A stretch of 64,000 nt of DNA from Lonepinella koalarum (GCF_004565475.1 NZ_SRHX01000001.1:310001-374000), one strand, 5' to 3'. Positions 1 to 10,540 are shown, counted from the first letter of the stretch. Numbers and translations: made by a program. Notes: generated by a model from the letters alone, not told the origin.

Positions 1-588
1 AGAAATGCCTTCAATATGTTTTGCCAGAGCGCGTAATGAGTTACCATGCGCGGTCACTAATACACGTTGACCTGATAATAAAGCCGGTGCAATTTGATCT
101 TCCCAGAATGGAAGTACACGCTCTAAGGTCACTTTTAAGTTTTCGCCATCTGGTACCACATCAGCTGGTAAATGAGCATAACGGCGGTCATTATGGGCTG
201 AATTAGGATCTTTCGGATCTAATAATGGTGGTAATGTGTCGTAAGAACGACGCCAAATGTGAACTTGTTCATCACCATATTTTTCCGCAGTGGCTTTTTT
301 ATCTAAACCTTGTAATTCGCCGTAGTGACGTTCATTCAAACGCCAGTTTTTGACTTGTGGAATCCAAAGTTGACCAGCTTCTTCTAACACGATGTTACAA
401 GTTTTGATGGCTCGAGTTAATACAGACGTGAATGCGATGTCAAATTCAAAACCAGCGGCTTTTAATTTTTGCCCTGCTGATTTTGCTTCTTCCATACCAC
501 GTTCGGTTAAGTTCACATCACGCCAACCGGTAAATAAATTTTTTGCGTTCCATTCACTGAAACCGTGACGAATAAAGACTAATTGCAT
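1..588 (-). CDS. gpmA: 2,3-bisphosphoglycerate-dependent phosphoglycerate mutase, C-terminus cut by window edge
   Basis: Interconverts 3- and 2-phosphoglycerate in cytosolic glycolysis and gluconeogenesis. Translation from the ATG at 588 gives [14 protein letters not shown], with the RHG phosphohistidine motif of the histidine phosphatase superfamily, then [17 protein letters not shown] and [11 protein letters not shown] containing the second catalytic His. These are signatures of the cofactor-dependent mutase. 196 codons are visible; the family is about 227-250 residues, so roughly 30 C-terminal residues lie outside the window. A GGAG ribosome site precedes the start. The gene is divergent from envC across 162 bp. 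Identity is secure. Confidence 0.96.
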   Translation of the reverse strand, partial: MQLVFIRHGFSEWNAKNLFTGWRDVNLTERGMEEAKSAGQKLKAAGFEFDIAFTSVLTRAIKTCNIVLEEAGQLWIPQVKNWRLNERHYGELQGLDKKATAEKYGDEQVHIWRRSYDTLPPLLDPKDPNSAHNDRRYAHLPADVVPDGENLKVTLERVLPFWEDQIAPALLSGQRVLVTAHGNSLRALAKHIEGIS

Positions 589-750
589 AGGGATCTCCTA
601 GTTAATAAAAATAAATAAAATAATACCTCGCTTTTATAGCAAAATTTTGCAAAATTTGAAAGTGAAAAGCCATGGTTTCCTGATCTTTCTCAAAAATAAT
701 GGTATATTTAGTCAGAAATTTGATGATATGAGAGAAAAATCGGAAAAAAT

Positions 751-1968
751 ATGTTGCTTTGTTCATTTTTTAAAAAATTGCCAAAATTAACCGCACTTTT
801 TTGTGTGGGGCTATTAATTTCGTTTGTTAGCCAAGCCGCCGATTTAACCCAAATAAAAACCCAAATTAAACAGCAAGAACAAAAAATTGCACAACGCAAA
901 CAGGAGCAAAATAAACTGCAATCTGCGTTAAAAATTCATGAAAATAAAATTAATAATGTAGTAGGGACATTACGTGAAACGGAAACCAGTTTAAAAGAAA
1001 CGCAAAGAATTATCGCAGAAACCAATCGTCAAATAAAATCTCTTGAACAGCAGCAAAAGGCTCAAAAAGCAAAATTAGCCAAGCAGTTAGATGCCATTTA
1101 TCGTTCTGGAAATCCAAATTCAGTGGTGGAGCATTTATTGTCCGATGACGCTAAAAATAATGATCGCATGATGGTCTATGCGAAACACATGAATCAATCT
1201 CGGTTAGCTTTATTAGATGAACTGAAAGCGACACAACAACAATTAGAGCAACAAAAAGCCTATTTATCGGATCAGCAACAAGAGCAAAAAACGCAATTAT
1301 CGGCGCAAAAAAAACAACAACAAGAGCTACAAAAAGCTAAAAATGAACGGCAGAGTACCTTAAATCAGTTAAATAAAACCTTAGCACAAGAACAAAATAA
1401 ATTAGATAGCTTAAAAGCCAATGAACAAGCCTTACAAAATGAAATTAAACGTGCAGAACAAGCAGCGGCAGCGCAAGAAAAGAAAGAACGTGAACAGTTA
1501 GCTCAGAAAAAGCAAGATGAAGAAAAACGCACCAATAAGGTTTATCAACCGACCGCTCAAGAACAACAATTAATCCGTTCTGGAGCAGGGTTAAATGGTA
1601 AATATGCCTATCCAGTTTCGGGTAAAGTGCTGCATCATTTTGGTTCGATCCAAGCTGGTGAAGTAAAATGGAAAGGGATAGTGATTTCTGCCAGCTCTGG
1701 CACGGCGGTAAACGCCATTTCAGGCGGGCGGGTGATTTTATCTAATTGGCTGGCGGGTTATGGTCAAGTGGTGGTGATCGATCATGGTAAAGGCTATATG
1801 TCATTGTATGGTTTTAATCAGGCGGTGTTTGTGAAAACGGGGGCGTTAGTGAACGCTGGACAAAAAATTGCTGAAGTTGGTAACAGCGGCGGGCAATCTC
1901 GTTCAGGGTTATATTTTGAAATTCGCCGTCAAGGTAATGCGGTGAATCCGTTAAATTGGTTGAGATAG
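751..1968 (+). CDS. envC: Murein hydrolase activator EnvC (degenerate M23 domain)
   Basis: Periplasmic activator of the cell-separation amidases AmiA/AmiB. Residues 1-29 form a signal peptide ending SQA-AD. Residues 35-270 are a long Gln/Lys/Glu-rich coiled coil, and the last 120 residues are a LytM/M23 fold. The zinc ligands of active M23 peptidases are replaced: KGIVI stands where the usual motif carries Asp, YGFN replaces YAH, and LYFEIR replaces LHFEIR. The domain is therefore non-catalytic, as in EnvC. The gene is followed after 6 bp by yibQ, so the two are cotranscribed. The same gene order follows gpmA in Haemophilus. An uptake signal at 790-798 encodes TAL in the signal peptide. Confidence 0.92.
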   Translation: MLLCSFFKKLPKLTALFCVGLLISFVSQAADLTQIKTQIKQQEQKIAQRKQEQNKLQSALKIHENKINNVVGTLRETETSLKETQRIIAETNRQIKSLEQQQKAQKAKLAKQLDAIYRSGNPNSVVEHLLSDDAKNNDRMMVYAKHMNQSRLALLDELKATQQQLEQQKAYLSDQQQEQKTQLSAQKKQQQELQKAKNERQSTLNQLNKTLAQEQNKLDSLKANEQALQNEIKRAEQAAAAQEKKEREQLAQKKQDEEKRTNKVYQPTAQEQQLIRSGAGLNGKYAYPVSGKVLHHFGSIQAGEVKWKGIVISASSGTAVNAISGGRVILSNWLAGYGQVVVIDHGKGYMSLYGFNQAVFVKTGALVNAGQKIAEVGNSGGQSRSGLYFEIRRQGNAVNPLNWLR

Positions 1969-1974
1969 AAAGCC

Positions 1975-2802
1975 ATGGCGTGGAAAAAATTTTTGTTTTT
2001 AAGCACCGCACTTTGGGCTGGTTTAACTCAAGCTCAACCAGCAAAGCTCGCCATTGTAATAGACGATGTTGGTTATCATCAAAAAGAAGATGCCGCCGTT
2101 TTTGCCATGCCAAGGCAGATTTCGGTGGCTATTATTCCTGCCGCACCCTATGCTCGCCAACGTAATCAACAAGCACGAGAGCAAGGGCGAGATGTGTTAA
2201 TTCACATGCCGATGCAACCTAAATCTAAGATGAAAATTGAAGGGGGCGGATTGACGCTAGGTATGTCGCAAGATGAAGTAAGTCGGCGCGTACAAACGGC
2301 TAAGAGCATTGTTTCCGCTGCCATTGGTATGAATAATCACATGGGTAGTGCTGCAACCTCTGATCGTGCGTTAATGACATATTTAATGCAAGAACTCGCC
2401 GAACAGCATTTATTCTTTTTAGATAGTCGAACTATCGGCAGTAGTGTGGCGGGTAAAGTGGCGAAAGAACAAGGGGTAAAATCCTTAGATCGGCATATTT
2501 TTCTTGATGACAGTGATGCTCTTGCGGATGTACAACGTCAGTATCAATTAGCAATTCAACATGCCAGAAGACACGGCACAACCATTGTAATTGGACATCC
2601 ACGTAAAAATACCATTGCGGTATTGCAGGCTGGGCTGGCGAATTTACCCGCGGATATTCAATTAGTGAGTATGGGGAGCCTATGGCGTGATGAGAAAGTG
2701 ATTCCACCAAAACCATTTATTTTATTGTTTAGTGATTTGCCCGCCCCAACCAATGTTGCACCTTACACACCTGTACCGATGTTGCGTGGTGTGCCTGAAT
2801 AA
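1975..2802 (+). CDS. yibQ: Divergent polysaccharide deacetylase family protein (YibQ)
   Basis: Exported protein of the divergent polysaccharide deacetylase family, usually found beside envC. Its biochemical role is unproven. Residues 1-20 are a signal peptide (KKFLFLSTALWAGLTQAQ). The mature protein carries the family motifs AIVIDDVGY near residue 28, LIHMPMQP near 79, NNHMGS near 121, FFLDSRT near 146 and GHPR near 206. The Asp and His residues are placed as in NodB-type folds. The gene starts 6 bp after envC in the same operon. It ends 11 bp from the convergent malS stop, with no obvious terminator between them. Confidence 0.88.
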   Translation: MAWKKFLFLSTALWAGLTQAQPAKLAIVIDDVGYHQKEDAAVFAMPRQISVAIIPAAPYARQRNQQAREQGRDVLIHMPMQPKSKMKIEGGGLTLGMSQDEVSRRVQTAKSIVSAAIGMNNHMGSAATSDRALMTYLMQELAEQHLFFLDSRTIGSSVAGKVAKEQGVKSLDRHIFLDDSDALADVQRQYQLAIQHARRHGTTIVIGHPRKNTIAVLQAGLANLPADIQLVSMGSLWRDEKVIPPKPFILLFSDLPAPTNVAPYTPVPMLRGVPE

Positions 2803-2813
2803 TCAAAATCTAT

Positions 2814-4880
2814 CTATTGCCCTAACCAAACCACCATAACTTTATCGCTGCCATGTTCTCGACTAAAAGCAAAATATTTATCATTTTGCACCGCAGTTTG
2901 TATGCCTGTCCCTACTGCTGGGTGGCGTTGACGGAATTGAGCAAGTTTTCGCCAATGTTGCATCAGCTGTTGTTTGGCGGAATGATCTTTGAGATCTTGC
3001 CAGTTCATATCTGATCGGGTACCTTGCATGGGGTCAGTTCCTGTTGCCCCAAATTCTCGTCCGCTTTCGTCACCGTAATAAATTTGTACGCTACCTGGGG
3101 CGAGTAATAATAAATTGGCGGCGGTTTTTTGTTTATCAATATTTTCACCACTGTCTGAATGGAAAAATAAACGGGTATCGTGTGATGATAAATAACTCAA
3201 TACATTAAAATCTTTCAGCTTATTAGCCATTTCAGTATAAATCGGTGCAATATTGGCAAAGCAATCAAGGCTCTCTTTGGCTTGATCTTGAAAGTCAAAA
3301 TTAATCATGGCATCAAAGCCATTGGCATAATAATCACTTTTAAACACACCATGTCCCCAAGCCTCACCTACCATAAAGAAAGGTTGGTTAAAGCTCGCTT
3401 TTGGATTCGCTTTTTGCCATTGGGTTAAGGCTTGTTGGGCAGACTTCTTGAGTTGTAACCAAGTGGATTTTTCCACATGTTTAGCGGTATCGACTCGGAA
3501 ACCGTCCACGCCATATTTCACCACCCAATCGGAAAGCCAATGAATTAAATAATCTCGCACTTTGGCATTCGGCATAAATTGCGCTTGCGTGTCGGTTTTT
3601 TGTTGATAAAAATTGGGTAACTGCACCGCACTTTCGCTTTCGGTTTTGAGATCAGGCAGCGAAGCCAGTGACATTCTGAGATCATCATATTTCGGGCTAT
3701 CATAATCGCCAATATCGGTTCTCACCCAATCTTTGCCCCACCATTTCGCCCAAGCGGTTTTATCGGAGAAATTAATATAGTCATTAAAACTATGCCAATT
3801 TTGCCCTGCTTTTGGTCGCCAATTTGTCCAATTCTCGCCAAGGGTTTGTTGAATTTCCGTGTCTTTTAAATACAAGCTACCAAAACCAAATTGCTGCATA
3901 TCAGCAAGCGTGGCGTAACCCGTGTGATTCATCACCACATCAAATAATACGCGAATTCCCCGCTGATGAGCTTGTTCAATCAGGTTTTTAAGATCGGCTT
4001 CCGTTCCCATATTCGCATCGACTTTGGTCCAGTCTTGATGATAATAGCCATGATAGGCGTAGTGAGGGAAATCACCTTTTTCACCGCCACCCACCCAGCC
4101 GTGCATTTGTTCTAGTGGTGAACTAATCCAGAGTGCGTTAATACCGATCTGTTGCAGATAATCCAATTTTTCTGTTAAGCCTTTCAGATCACCGCCATGA
4201 AAAGTGGCAATTTCCTGCATACCGTCTTTTTGTCTGCCGTAGCTGTTGTCATTGCTTGGATCGCCGTTATAAAAACGGTCGGTAAGCACAAAATACACCG
4301 TGGCATTTTTCCAATCAAAAACAGCCGAATTTTGCACCGCACTTTTTTCCAGTAATAGCAATCCATTGGCATTTTTATCAGGCTGAATACTAATTTTGCC
4401 ATTTTTGACTACAGCGGTTTGCCCTGAATAAAAATCTCGTACGGTTTCACCGTCAGCAAAGGTAGTAGAAACATCAATTTCAACGTTCTCCCCTTGCCAC
4501 GCAGGACAGGTTTTGGCGAGAGTTTCCGTGCTTTCTTTGGGTTGTTCAAGGCTTAAACGTAATGTTGGCGTGCCACTACGTAAATCAATTTGAGCAGTAT
4601 AATTGCCTGTTTTGAATACACGTAACGGCAATGCGTCACCAGAACAAGCCACCAATGAAATTTCTTGATTTAATTTCACCGTGTTGCCTGTATTTTGTGG
4701 CATAAAACATTGATTATCCCATTCAAATTTTAATGGATAATTGCCTTTAGTAAGCTCGGCTTGAGCCACCCATAAGTGCGGTGTATTTTCAGTGAATTTT
4801 TGAAAATGGGGATGTTGGATTGTTGCCGCTAAGGTTGGTGAGGCAAATAAAGCGAGCCATAATAATTTTTTGTTTTTCAT
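2814..4880 (-). CDS. malS: Periplasmic alpha-amylase MalS
   Basis: Hydrolyses long maltodextrins in the periplasm so that products can enter through MalEFGK. About 688 residues, close to E. coli MalS (676). I place the start at 4880, where MKNKKLLWLALFASPTLAA is a clear signal peptide and GGAG lies about 10 bases upstream. A start 8 codons further upstream would lie inside a repeat. The catalytic part is a GH13 alpha-amylase with DVVMNH (region I), GFRVDTAKH (nucleophile Asp), VGEAWGHG (acid/base Glu) and SSHDT (region IV). It follows malG on the same strand, so it looks like the last gene of a malE-F-G-S operon. In E. coli malS is a separate unit. Confidence 0.93.
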   Translation of the reverse strand: MKNKKLLWLALFASPTLAATIQHPHFQKFTENTPHLWVAQAELTKGNYPLKFEWDNQCFMPQNTGNTVKLNQEISLVACSGDALPLRVFKTGNYTAQIDLRSGTPTLRLSLEQPKESTETLAKTCPAWQGENVEIDVSTTFADGETVRDFYSGQTAVVKNGKISIQPDKNANGLLLLEKSAVQNSAVFDWKNATVYFVLTDRFYNGDPSNDNSYGRQKDGMQEIATFHGGDLKGLTEKLDYLQQIGINALWISSPLEQMHGWVGGGEKGDFPHYAYHGYYHQDWTKVDANMGTEADLKNLIEQAHQRGIRVLFDVVMNHTGYATLADMQQFGFGSLYLKDTEIQQTLGENWTNWRPKAGQNWHSFNDYINFSDKTAWAKWWGKDWVRTDIGDYDSPKYDDLRMSLASLPDLKTESESAVQLPNFYQQKTDTQAQFMPNAKVRDYLIHWLSDWVVKYGVDGFRVDTAKHVEKSTWLQLKKSAQQALTQWQKANPKASFNQPFFMVGEAWGHGVFKSDYYANGFDAMINFDFQDQAKESLDCFANIAPIYTEMANKLKDFNVLSYLSSHDTRLFFHSDSGENIDKQKTAANLLLLAPGSVQIYYGDESGREFGATGTDPMQGTRSDMNWQDLKDHSAKQQLMQHWRKLAQFRQRHPAVGTGIQTAVQNDKYFAFSREHGSDKVMVVWLGQ

Positions 4881-4903
4881 TGATGAAACTCCATCTTGTT
4901 CCA

Positions 4904-4969
4904 TGTAGGGGCGTATTGCATACGCCCTGATAAGATCGAGCGTAAGGGCGTATGCAATACGCCCCTACA
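4904..4969. repeat. 25-bp perfect inverted repeat (REP/MITE-like palindrome)
   Basis: Arms 4904-4928 and 4945-4969 are exact reverse complements over 25 bp around a 16-bp spacer. Each arm contains the motif GGGCGTATGCAATACGCCCC or its complement and is itself partly palindromic. The repeat lies between malG and malS, so it would fold into a very stable hairpin in the mal mRNA and could reduce malS expression. It is GC-richer than its surroundings. It is not followed by a clear T-run in the malG-to-malS direction, so it is not a simple terminator. Confidence 0.85.
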
Positions 4970-4983
4970 GTATGTTAAGGTTT

Positions 4984-5874
4984 TTAACCTTTCACCCCAC
5001 CCGCCGTTAAACCACCGACTAACCAGCGTTGTGCGAGTAAAAATACCACGGTAATTGGAATGGCGGATAATACCGCTGCGGCGGCGAAATCACCCCATAG
5101 ATAATTTTGTGCATACAGATATTGTTGCATACCCACCGCCAAGGTATAGCTATTCACATCACGCAATAACAATGAAGCCACTGGCACTTCAGTAATCGCA
5201 GCGATAAAGGAAAGAATAAATACCACCGCTAAGATCGGGACGGAAAGGGGTAATAAAATGAGACGGAATGCCTGCCATGGCGTTGCACCGTCGAGTGCGG
5301 CGGCTTCTTCCAATGAGCCGTCAATGGTTTCAAAATAGCCTTTAATAGTCCAAACATGTAGAGCGATACCACCAAGATAAGCGAAGATTACGCCAGCATG
5401 GGTATTTAATCCTAAAAATGGCACATATTGCCCTAAGCGGTCAAATAAGGCATATAACGCTACTAAGGAAAGCACCACAGGGAACATTTGGAAAATTAAC
5501 ATCGCTTGTAAAATTGTCTTTTTGCCTTTGAATTTCATGCGAGCAAAAGCGTATGCACAGGTAGTAGAGAGCGTAACGATCCCCACTGACGTAATAAAAG
5601 CGACTTTAATTGAATTCCATAGCCATAATAATACGGGGAATGGTGGTGGCGTAATTGAACCATCAGGATTGACCACATCAAAACCAAGGGCTAATTTCCA
5701 GTGATCCCACGAAATTTCTTTTGGGATTAAATCCCCAATCGCCAAATTCCCTGGGCGTAAAGAAATGCCGATCACCATTAATAACGGAAACATAATTAAA
5801 GCGATAAACAGGATTAAAATTAAATGTGTACCCAATAAACGGTAACGAATTGATTTAGGTTGTACCATTGCCAT
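4984..5874 (-). CDS. malG: Maltose/maltodextrin ABC transporter permease MalG
   Basis: One of two membrane subunits of the MalFGK2 importer. 296 residues, the standard length. About six hydrophobic segments are visible, with the conserved cytoplasmic EAA loop [15 protein letters not shown] near residue 190 that docks onto MalK, and the C-terminal [10 protein letters not shown] typical of MalG. It starts 12 bp after malF and is translated in the same operon. Confidence 0.96.
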   Translation of the reverse strand: MAMVQPKSIRYRLLGTHLILILFIALIMFPLLMVIGISLRPGNLAIGDLIPKEISWDHWKLALGFDVVNPDGSITPPPFPVLLWLWNSIKVAFITSVGIVTLSTTCAYAFARMKFKGKKTILQAMLIFQMFPVVLSLVALYALFDRLGQYVPFLGLNTHAGVIFAYLGGIALHVWTIKGYFETIDGSLEEAAALDGATPWQAFRLILLPLSVPILAVVFILSFIAAITEVPVASLLLRDVNSYTLAVGMQQYLYAQNYLWGDFAAAAVLSAIPITVVFLLAQRWLVGGLTAGGVKG

Positions 5875-5886
5875 GATTATTTCCCC

Positions 5887-7431
5887 CTAGTCCAATTTAA
5901 ATTTAGTGGCTTTTAAGTTAAGCATGGCTAAACCGCCTACTAATAAGAAGATGATGGTGGCAATCGCCGCCGCTAAACCAAAGTCTTGTGAGCCACTGCC
6001 TTCAAAGGCGATACGATAGGTGTAACTTACCAATAAATCGGTGTAACCTGCAGGTGTTGTGGTGCCGATCATATCTGGACGACCGTTGGTTAATAATTGA
6101 ATTAACACGAAATTGTTAAAATTAAAGGCAAAAGACGCAATCATTAACGGGGTTAATGGTTTTAACAATAATGGAAAGGTGATTTTGCTAAAATTTTGCC
6201 AAGTTGATGCACCGTCCATCGCAGAGGCTTCGTATAAATCTTGCGGAATCGCTTTGAGCAATCCCATGGCTAAAATCATCATATAAGGATAACCCAACCA
6301 TGTATTGACAATTAAAATCATCGATTTGGCGAGTAATGGATCATTAAACCATTGCGGACTAATGCCAAACAAGTGATGTAGAATCAGATTGATTTCACCG
6401 AAACTTTGGTTAAATAATCCTTTGAACACCAGAATAGAAATAAAAGAAGGTACGGCGTAAGGTAAAATAAGCAGTAAGCGGTAGATTCCCTTGCCTTGCA
6501 ACGGTTCCCATTGTACAAGGCAAGCTAACACCGTACCTAAAATCACGGTAAACACCACGGTTAATGCGGAGAATACCACTGTCCAAATAAAGATTTGTAC
6601 GAACGGTTTTTGAATACCGCTATCGGTAAAAATCTTTAAAAAATTCGCAAACCCGATGGTCACGGTAAAACCGGGTTCTAAGGTTTCGCTTAACCAGTTG
6701 CCTTGATCATCAATTTCCTGAAAGAATCCTGTATCATAATTAGGGCGATAAACTTTGCCTGTTTCGTTGTTACGTAAATCTTGCAAGCTATCTTCATAGC
6801 TGAAACGGGCTTTTTGTTCCGAGAATTGACGTAATGAACTCATGGTCAGTTCATTGCCTGTGGGTAGGCTCACCACCATTTGTTGAAGTGCGGTGCGATT
6901 TTGGGTAATTATTCTAAGTGGTGCGACTTCGCCAGTGGGTGCTTGTTCTTGTTCGTGTACGGCGACATTGTGGTCGCTCAAATGAATATTATCGGAAACA
7001 AAAAACTGTCCCGTATTTTTATTCTCTAGGCTGAGTTTCCATTGGTTATTTTCTTGCGGATAGAGTTTAAAGTCGTATTTATCACCCGCAAAAAAACGTT
7101 GATCTTGTAATACCGTTAACGCTCGCTCAAAGGCAAGTTGGTTGGTGCCACTGTAATTGGTAAAGGCAATGGCAATGGTGGCGACCAATGGGAATAAAAT
7201 AAAAATTGCCATCCCCATCATACCGGGGTAAACATAACGCCACGCATAGACTTTTTTACTGCTAAAAATATAGATACCTGAAGTGAGAATGACCAGTGTT
7301 AACATGGCAAACAAATATTCGCCTTGCAAGTACATTAGCCCCACAAGATAGAAATCAATCAGTAAAACGATGCCGACTAAAAACATTTTCAGCCATTTTA
7401 AGCCAGATTGAGAATGGGTTATTTGTTGCAT
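5887..7431 (-). CDS. malF: Maltose/maltodextrin ABC transporter permease MalF
   Basis: Second membrane subunit of the maltose importer. 514 residues, exactly the usual length. It has N-terminal transmembrane segments, then a large soluble P2 loop from about residue 95 to 270 that contacts MalE. The C-terminal permease half carries the EAA motif YEASAMDGASTWQNF near residue 400, the MalK coupling helix. malE lies upstream, separated by about 250 bp that contain a hairpin; malG follows directly. Confidence 0.96.
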   Translation of the reverse strand: MQQITHSQSGLKWLKMFLVGIVLLIDFYLVGLMYLQGEYLFAMLTLVILTSGIYIFSSKKVYAWRYVYPGMMGMAIFILFPLVATIAIAFTNYSGTNQLAFERALTVLQDQRFFAGDKYDFKLYPQENNQWKLSLENKNTGQFFVSDNIHLSDHNVAVHEQEQAPTGEVAPLRIITQNRTALQQMVVSLPTGNELTMSSLRQFSEQKARFSYEDSLQDLRNNETGKVYRPNYDTGFFQEIDDQGNWLSETLEPGFTVTIGFANFLKIFTDSGIQKPFVQIFIWTVVFSALTVVFTVILGTVLACLVQWEPLQGKGIYRLLLILPYAVPSFISILVFKGLFNQSFGEINLILHHLFGISPQWFNDPLLAKSMILIVNTWLGYPYMMILAMGLLKAIPQDLYEASAMDGASTWQNFSKITFPLLLKPLTPLMIASFAFNFNNFVLIQLLTNGRPDMIGTTTPAGYTDLLVSYTYRIAFEGSGSQDFGLAAAIATIIFLLVGGLAMLNLKATKFKLD

Positions 7432-7472
7432 AGAAACACCTATTTATGGATGATTAAACAAAAAAATCAGTC

Positions 7473-7502
7473 AATACAGCGTGAATTAGATCACGCTGTA
7501 TT
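7473..7502 (-). terminator. Stem-loop between malE and malF (attenuator or mRNA-stabilising hairpin)
   Basis: Arms 7473-7484 and 7491-7502 are perfect 12-bp reverse complements around a 6-base loop. On the minus strand the stem is followed by GACTGATTTTTTTG, a T-run a few bases after the stem. That makes a leaky intrinsic terminator that would leave MalE in excess over MalF and MalG, as known for the E. coli malE-malF junction. The rest of 7432-7680 shows no gene. Confidence 0.7.
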
Positions 7503-7680
7503 CGGGAGAAAGCAGTTGTTAATAAATTCTTTGCTTGGAACTCCTTTTTCGCGTAGAGATGAATCAACGCGTCCGTCAAAAATTTATGGGTGAATAGGAG
7601 GATTCACCTCTATGTCATATTCCCTATTTAAAAATAAATTATACTTAACAAGTTACTTTCTCCCAAATGGAGATAACACC

Positions 7681-8871
7681 TTATTGTTGTTTTTGAATAC
7701 GGCTATGTGCATCATCTAATGCGTCTTTCACGCTTTGGCGTTGATTTACCGCATTTATAATCGCACTACGTTCAGCATACCAGAACGCACTCATTTGTGG
7801 AATATTTGGCATAATTTCACCTTTTTGCGCATTTTCCATGGTTGCGGCAATCCGTGGATCTTTCGCTAATTCCGCTTGATAAGATTTCAATGCTACCGCA
7901 CCTAGCGGTTTATCTTTATTCACCGTACTTAATCCGTCGTCGGTTAATAAATAATTTTCTAAAAATTCCGTGGCTAAATCTTTATTTGGGCTGGCGGAGT
8001 TGATACCGGCACTTAATACACCCACAAAAGGCTTAGACGCTTGACCATTTAAAGTGGGTAACACTGCCACACCATAATTGATTTTACTTTGTTCAATATT
8101 GCCCCAAGCCCAAGGTCCGTTAATGGTTAAGGCGGTTTGTCCTTTATTGAAAGAAGCTTCTGCAATAGAGTAATCCATATCCGCATTGATGACTTTGTCT
8201 TTCACCATATCCACCACAAATTGTAAGGCTTTTTGTGAACCCTCATTGTTTACGCCAATATCATTGACATCATATTTACCATTGCTGAATTTAAAGGCAT
8301 AACCGCCATTTGATGCAACCACTGGCCAAGTGAAGTACGGTTCAGATAAATTCCACATAATGGCATTTTTGCCTTCCGCTTTGAGTTTTTTATCTAACGC
8401 GACAATATCTTCCCAAGATTTTGGTGCTTCTTTAACAAGCTCTTTGTTATAAATCAAGGATAAAGATTCGATCGCTACTGGGTAGCCGATAATTTTGCCA
8501 TTATAAGTTTCGGCATCCCAAGCGAAATCCACAAATTTCTCTTTAAATTCTTTACTTGGGTGAATTTCAGCCAGTAATCCAGATTGTGCATAACCACCGA
8601 AACGGTCATGCGCCCAGAAAATAATATCCGGACCATCACCAGTAGATGCCACTTGGGCAAATTTTTCTTCTAATTTATCTGGATGTTCAACCAATACAGA
8701 GACGCCAGTATCTTTTTCAAATTTTTTACCTACTTCAGCCAAACCGTTATAACCTTTGTCACCATTAATCCAAATGACTAATTTACCTTCGGTCATTTTG
8801 GCCACGACAGAAGTCGATAATACTAAACTTGCTGCTGCCGTTAAAGCAAATTTAATTACTTGATTTTTCAT
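7681..8871 (-). CDS. malE: Maltose/maltodextrin-binding periplasmic protein MalE
   Basis: Captures maltose and maltodextrins in the periplasm and delivers them to MalFGK2. 396 residues, same as E. coli. The signal peptide covers residues 1-25 (ends VVA-KMTEGK). The mature start [15 protein letters not shown] and the motifs [22 protein letters not shown] and [12 protein letters not shown] are diagnostic. A GGAG site lies 8 bases before the ATG. The gene is divergent from malK across a 410-bp control region and heads the minus-strand mal operon. Confidence 0.98.
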   Translation of the reverse strand: MKNQVIKFALTAAASLVLSTSVVAKMTEGKLVIWINGDKGYNGLAEVGKKFEKDTGVSVLVEHPDKLEEKFAQVASTGDGPDIIFWAHDRFGGYAQSGLLAEIHPSKEFKEKFVDFAWDAETYNGKIIGYPVAIESLSLIYNKELVKEAPKSWEDIVALDKKLKAEGKNAIMWNLSEPYFTWPVVASNGGYAFKFSNGKYDVNDIGVNNEGSQKALQFVVDMVKDKVINADMDYSIAEASFNKGQTALTINGPWAWGNIEQSKINYGVAVLPTLNGQASKPFVGVLSAGINSASPNKDLATEFLENYLLTDDGLSTVNKDKPLGAVALKSYQAELAKDPRIAATMENAQKGEIMPNIPQMSAFWYAERSAIINAVNQRQSVKDALDDAHSRIQKQQ

Positions 8872-9281
8872 AGTTTTCTCCTATAATATAAAGGGATATT
8901 AAGTTGAATATTCATGTCATTATTCACAATATCTCGTTTATAACGCAATGAAATTCTGTATTTACTGCCGCTAAGAATGAAGATTTTTTATCAATTATTC
9001 ATCATTCCCCACTCTACGCCCCCCACTCCAAAAATGTGATCTACTCCATAATTTAAGCAGAAATGTGACTAAGAGCATAAAATTTTTTGTCAAAAACGAG
9101 ACTTGGATCACAAAATTAATAAAAAAAAACGGCGAGTTATTTTTTTTGTGAGAAAACACAAAATAATCACTCATACTTAAAAAAATCCTTATAGGATGAT
9201 TTGTTTTTTAGTAAAAGACTCCACTATATTGACCAACTTCATGGGTATAGCGGAAACGAAAATATATAATAAGAGGTATTT
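8872..9281. promoter_or_regulatory. Divergent malE/malK control region
   Basis: 410 bp without a gene between two divergent mal operons, the usual site of MalT and CRP control. Seen here: TGTGATCTA at 9035-9043 matches the left half of the CRP consensus within an AT-rich frame at 9032-9053; CGAGACTTGGATCACA at 9097-9112 keeps an exact right half; TGTGA at 9064-9068 is a further half-site. GGATGA at 9194-9199 matches the core of the MalT box, and a reverse-strand GGGGAATGA lies near 9000. I infer activation by MalT-maltotriose and cAMP-CRP. malT itself is not in the window. Confidence 0.6.
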
Positions 9282-10400
9282 ATGTCTAATGTATCATTAC
9301 GCAACGTATGCAAATCTTATGGCGACGTTCATATATCCAAAGATATTAATTTAGAGATCCAACAAGGCGAATTTGTGGTTTTTGTGGGACCGTCTGGTTG
9401 TGGAAAATCCACTTTATTACGCATGATTGCAGGACTTGAAGATATTACTTCCGGTGATTTGTATATTGGTGAAAAACGCATGAATGATGTCGAGCCGTCC
9501 AAACGAGGTATCGGTATGGTATTCCAATCCTATGCGTTGTACCCCCACCTTGATGTAGCAGAAAATATGTGTTTTGGTTTGAAATTGGCGGGTGTCAACA
9601 AAGCCGATAGAATGAAAAAAGTCAATCAAGTGGCAGAAATTTTACAATTAGCCCATTTACTCGATCGCAAACCCAAAGCCTTATCTGGTGGACAACGTCA
9701 ACGTGTTGCCATTGGTCGTACACTGGTTTCTCAGCCTGATGTATTTTTATTAGACGAACCCCTTTCCAACCTTGATGCTGCATTGCGAGTGCAAATGCGA
9801 GTAGAGCTTTCAAAATTACATAAACGCTTAAACCGTACCATGATTTATGTGACCCATGACCAAATTGAAGCCATGACCTTGGCGGATAAAATCGTGGTGT
9901 TAAAAGCGGGTGGTATTGCACAAGTGGGTAAGCCATTGGAATTATATCATTATCCTGCCAATCGCTTTGTGGCAGGCTTTATTGGTTCACCGAAAATGAA
10001 TTTCTTACCCGTACGAGTCACGGCGGTGGAAAAAGAGCGAGTTCAGATTGAATTACCCGATGCCAATCATCACTGTTTTTGGATTCCTGTTTCGGGTGTT
10101 GGGGTAAAAGTCGGGGAAAGTTTATCGCTCGGTATTCGCCCTGAACATTTAATTCCGTCGAATAAAGCACAAGTGACCTTACGAGGTATTGTGCAAGTGG
10201 TGGAATTGTTAGGTAATGAAACCCAAATTCATCTTGAAATTCCAGAGATTAAACAACCCACATTAGTTTATCGCCAGCCAGACATTATGTTAGTGAATGA
10301 CGGTGAAACCATTGATATTGGTATCGTACCAGAACGCTGTCATTTATTTAAGGAAGACGGCACCGCTTGCCAACGCTTATTTAAAGAAATTGGCGTGTAA
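9282..10400 (+). CDS. malK: Maltose/maltodextrin ABC transporter ATP-binding protein MalK
   Basis: ATPase dimer that powers the MalFG channel. 372 residues, standard length. Walker [10 protein letters not shown] lies near residue 36, Q-loop FQSYALYPH near 82, signature LSGGQRQRV near 134, Walker [13 protein letters not shown] near 155 and switch His THDQ near 192. A C-terminal OB-fold regulatory domain contains GIRPEHL. In enterics this domain also represses MalT. The start is supported by AAGAGGT 7 bases upstream. It is first in the plus-strand malK-lamB-malM operon. Confidence 0.97.
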   Translation: MSNVSLRNVCKSYGDVHISKDINLEIQQGEFVVFVGPSGCGKSTLLRMIAGLEDITSGDLYIGEKRMNDVEPSKRGIGMVFQSYALYPHLDVAENMCFGLKLAGVNKADRMKKVNQVAEILQLAHLLDRKPKALSGGQRQRVAIGRTLVSQPDVFLLDEPLSNLDAALRVQMRVELSKLHKRLNRTMIYVTHDQIEAMTLADKIVVLKAGGIAQVGKPLELYHYPANRFVAGFIGSPKMNFLPVRVTAVEKERVQIELPDANHHCFWIPVSGVGVKVGESLSLGIRPEHLIPSNKAQVTLRGIVQVVELLGNETQIHLEIPEIKQPTLVYRQPDIMLVNDGETIDIGIVPERCHLFKEDGTACQRLFKEIGV

Positions 10401-10499
10401 TGCACAAAAGTGCGGTGTGAAATGGATAAGATTTTTTAGGGATTGTGAGCATCAGAAACGCATTTTGGTATTCATACATTATGAACACCATTAAAGATA

Positions 10500-10520
10500 G
10501 CAATACTTGCAAAGTATTGC
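10500..10520 (+). other. Stem-loop in malK-lamB intergenic mRNA
   Basis: Arms 10500-10508 and 10512-10520 pair perfectly over 9 bp with a 3-base loop. No T-run follows, so it is more likely an mRNA processing or stabilising hairpin than a terminator. An uptake signal lies upstream near 10407. Confidence 0.5.
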
Positions 10521-10540
10521 ATTGTATAAACTAAATATAA

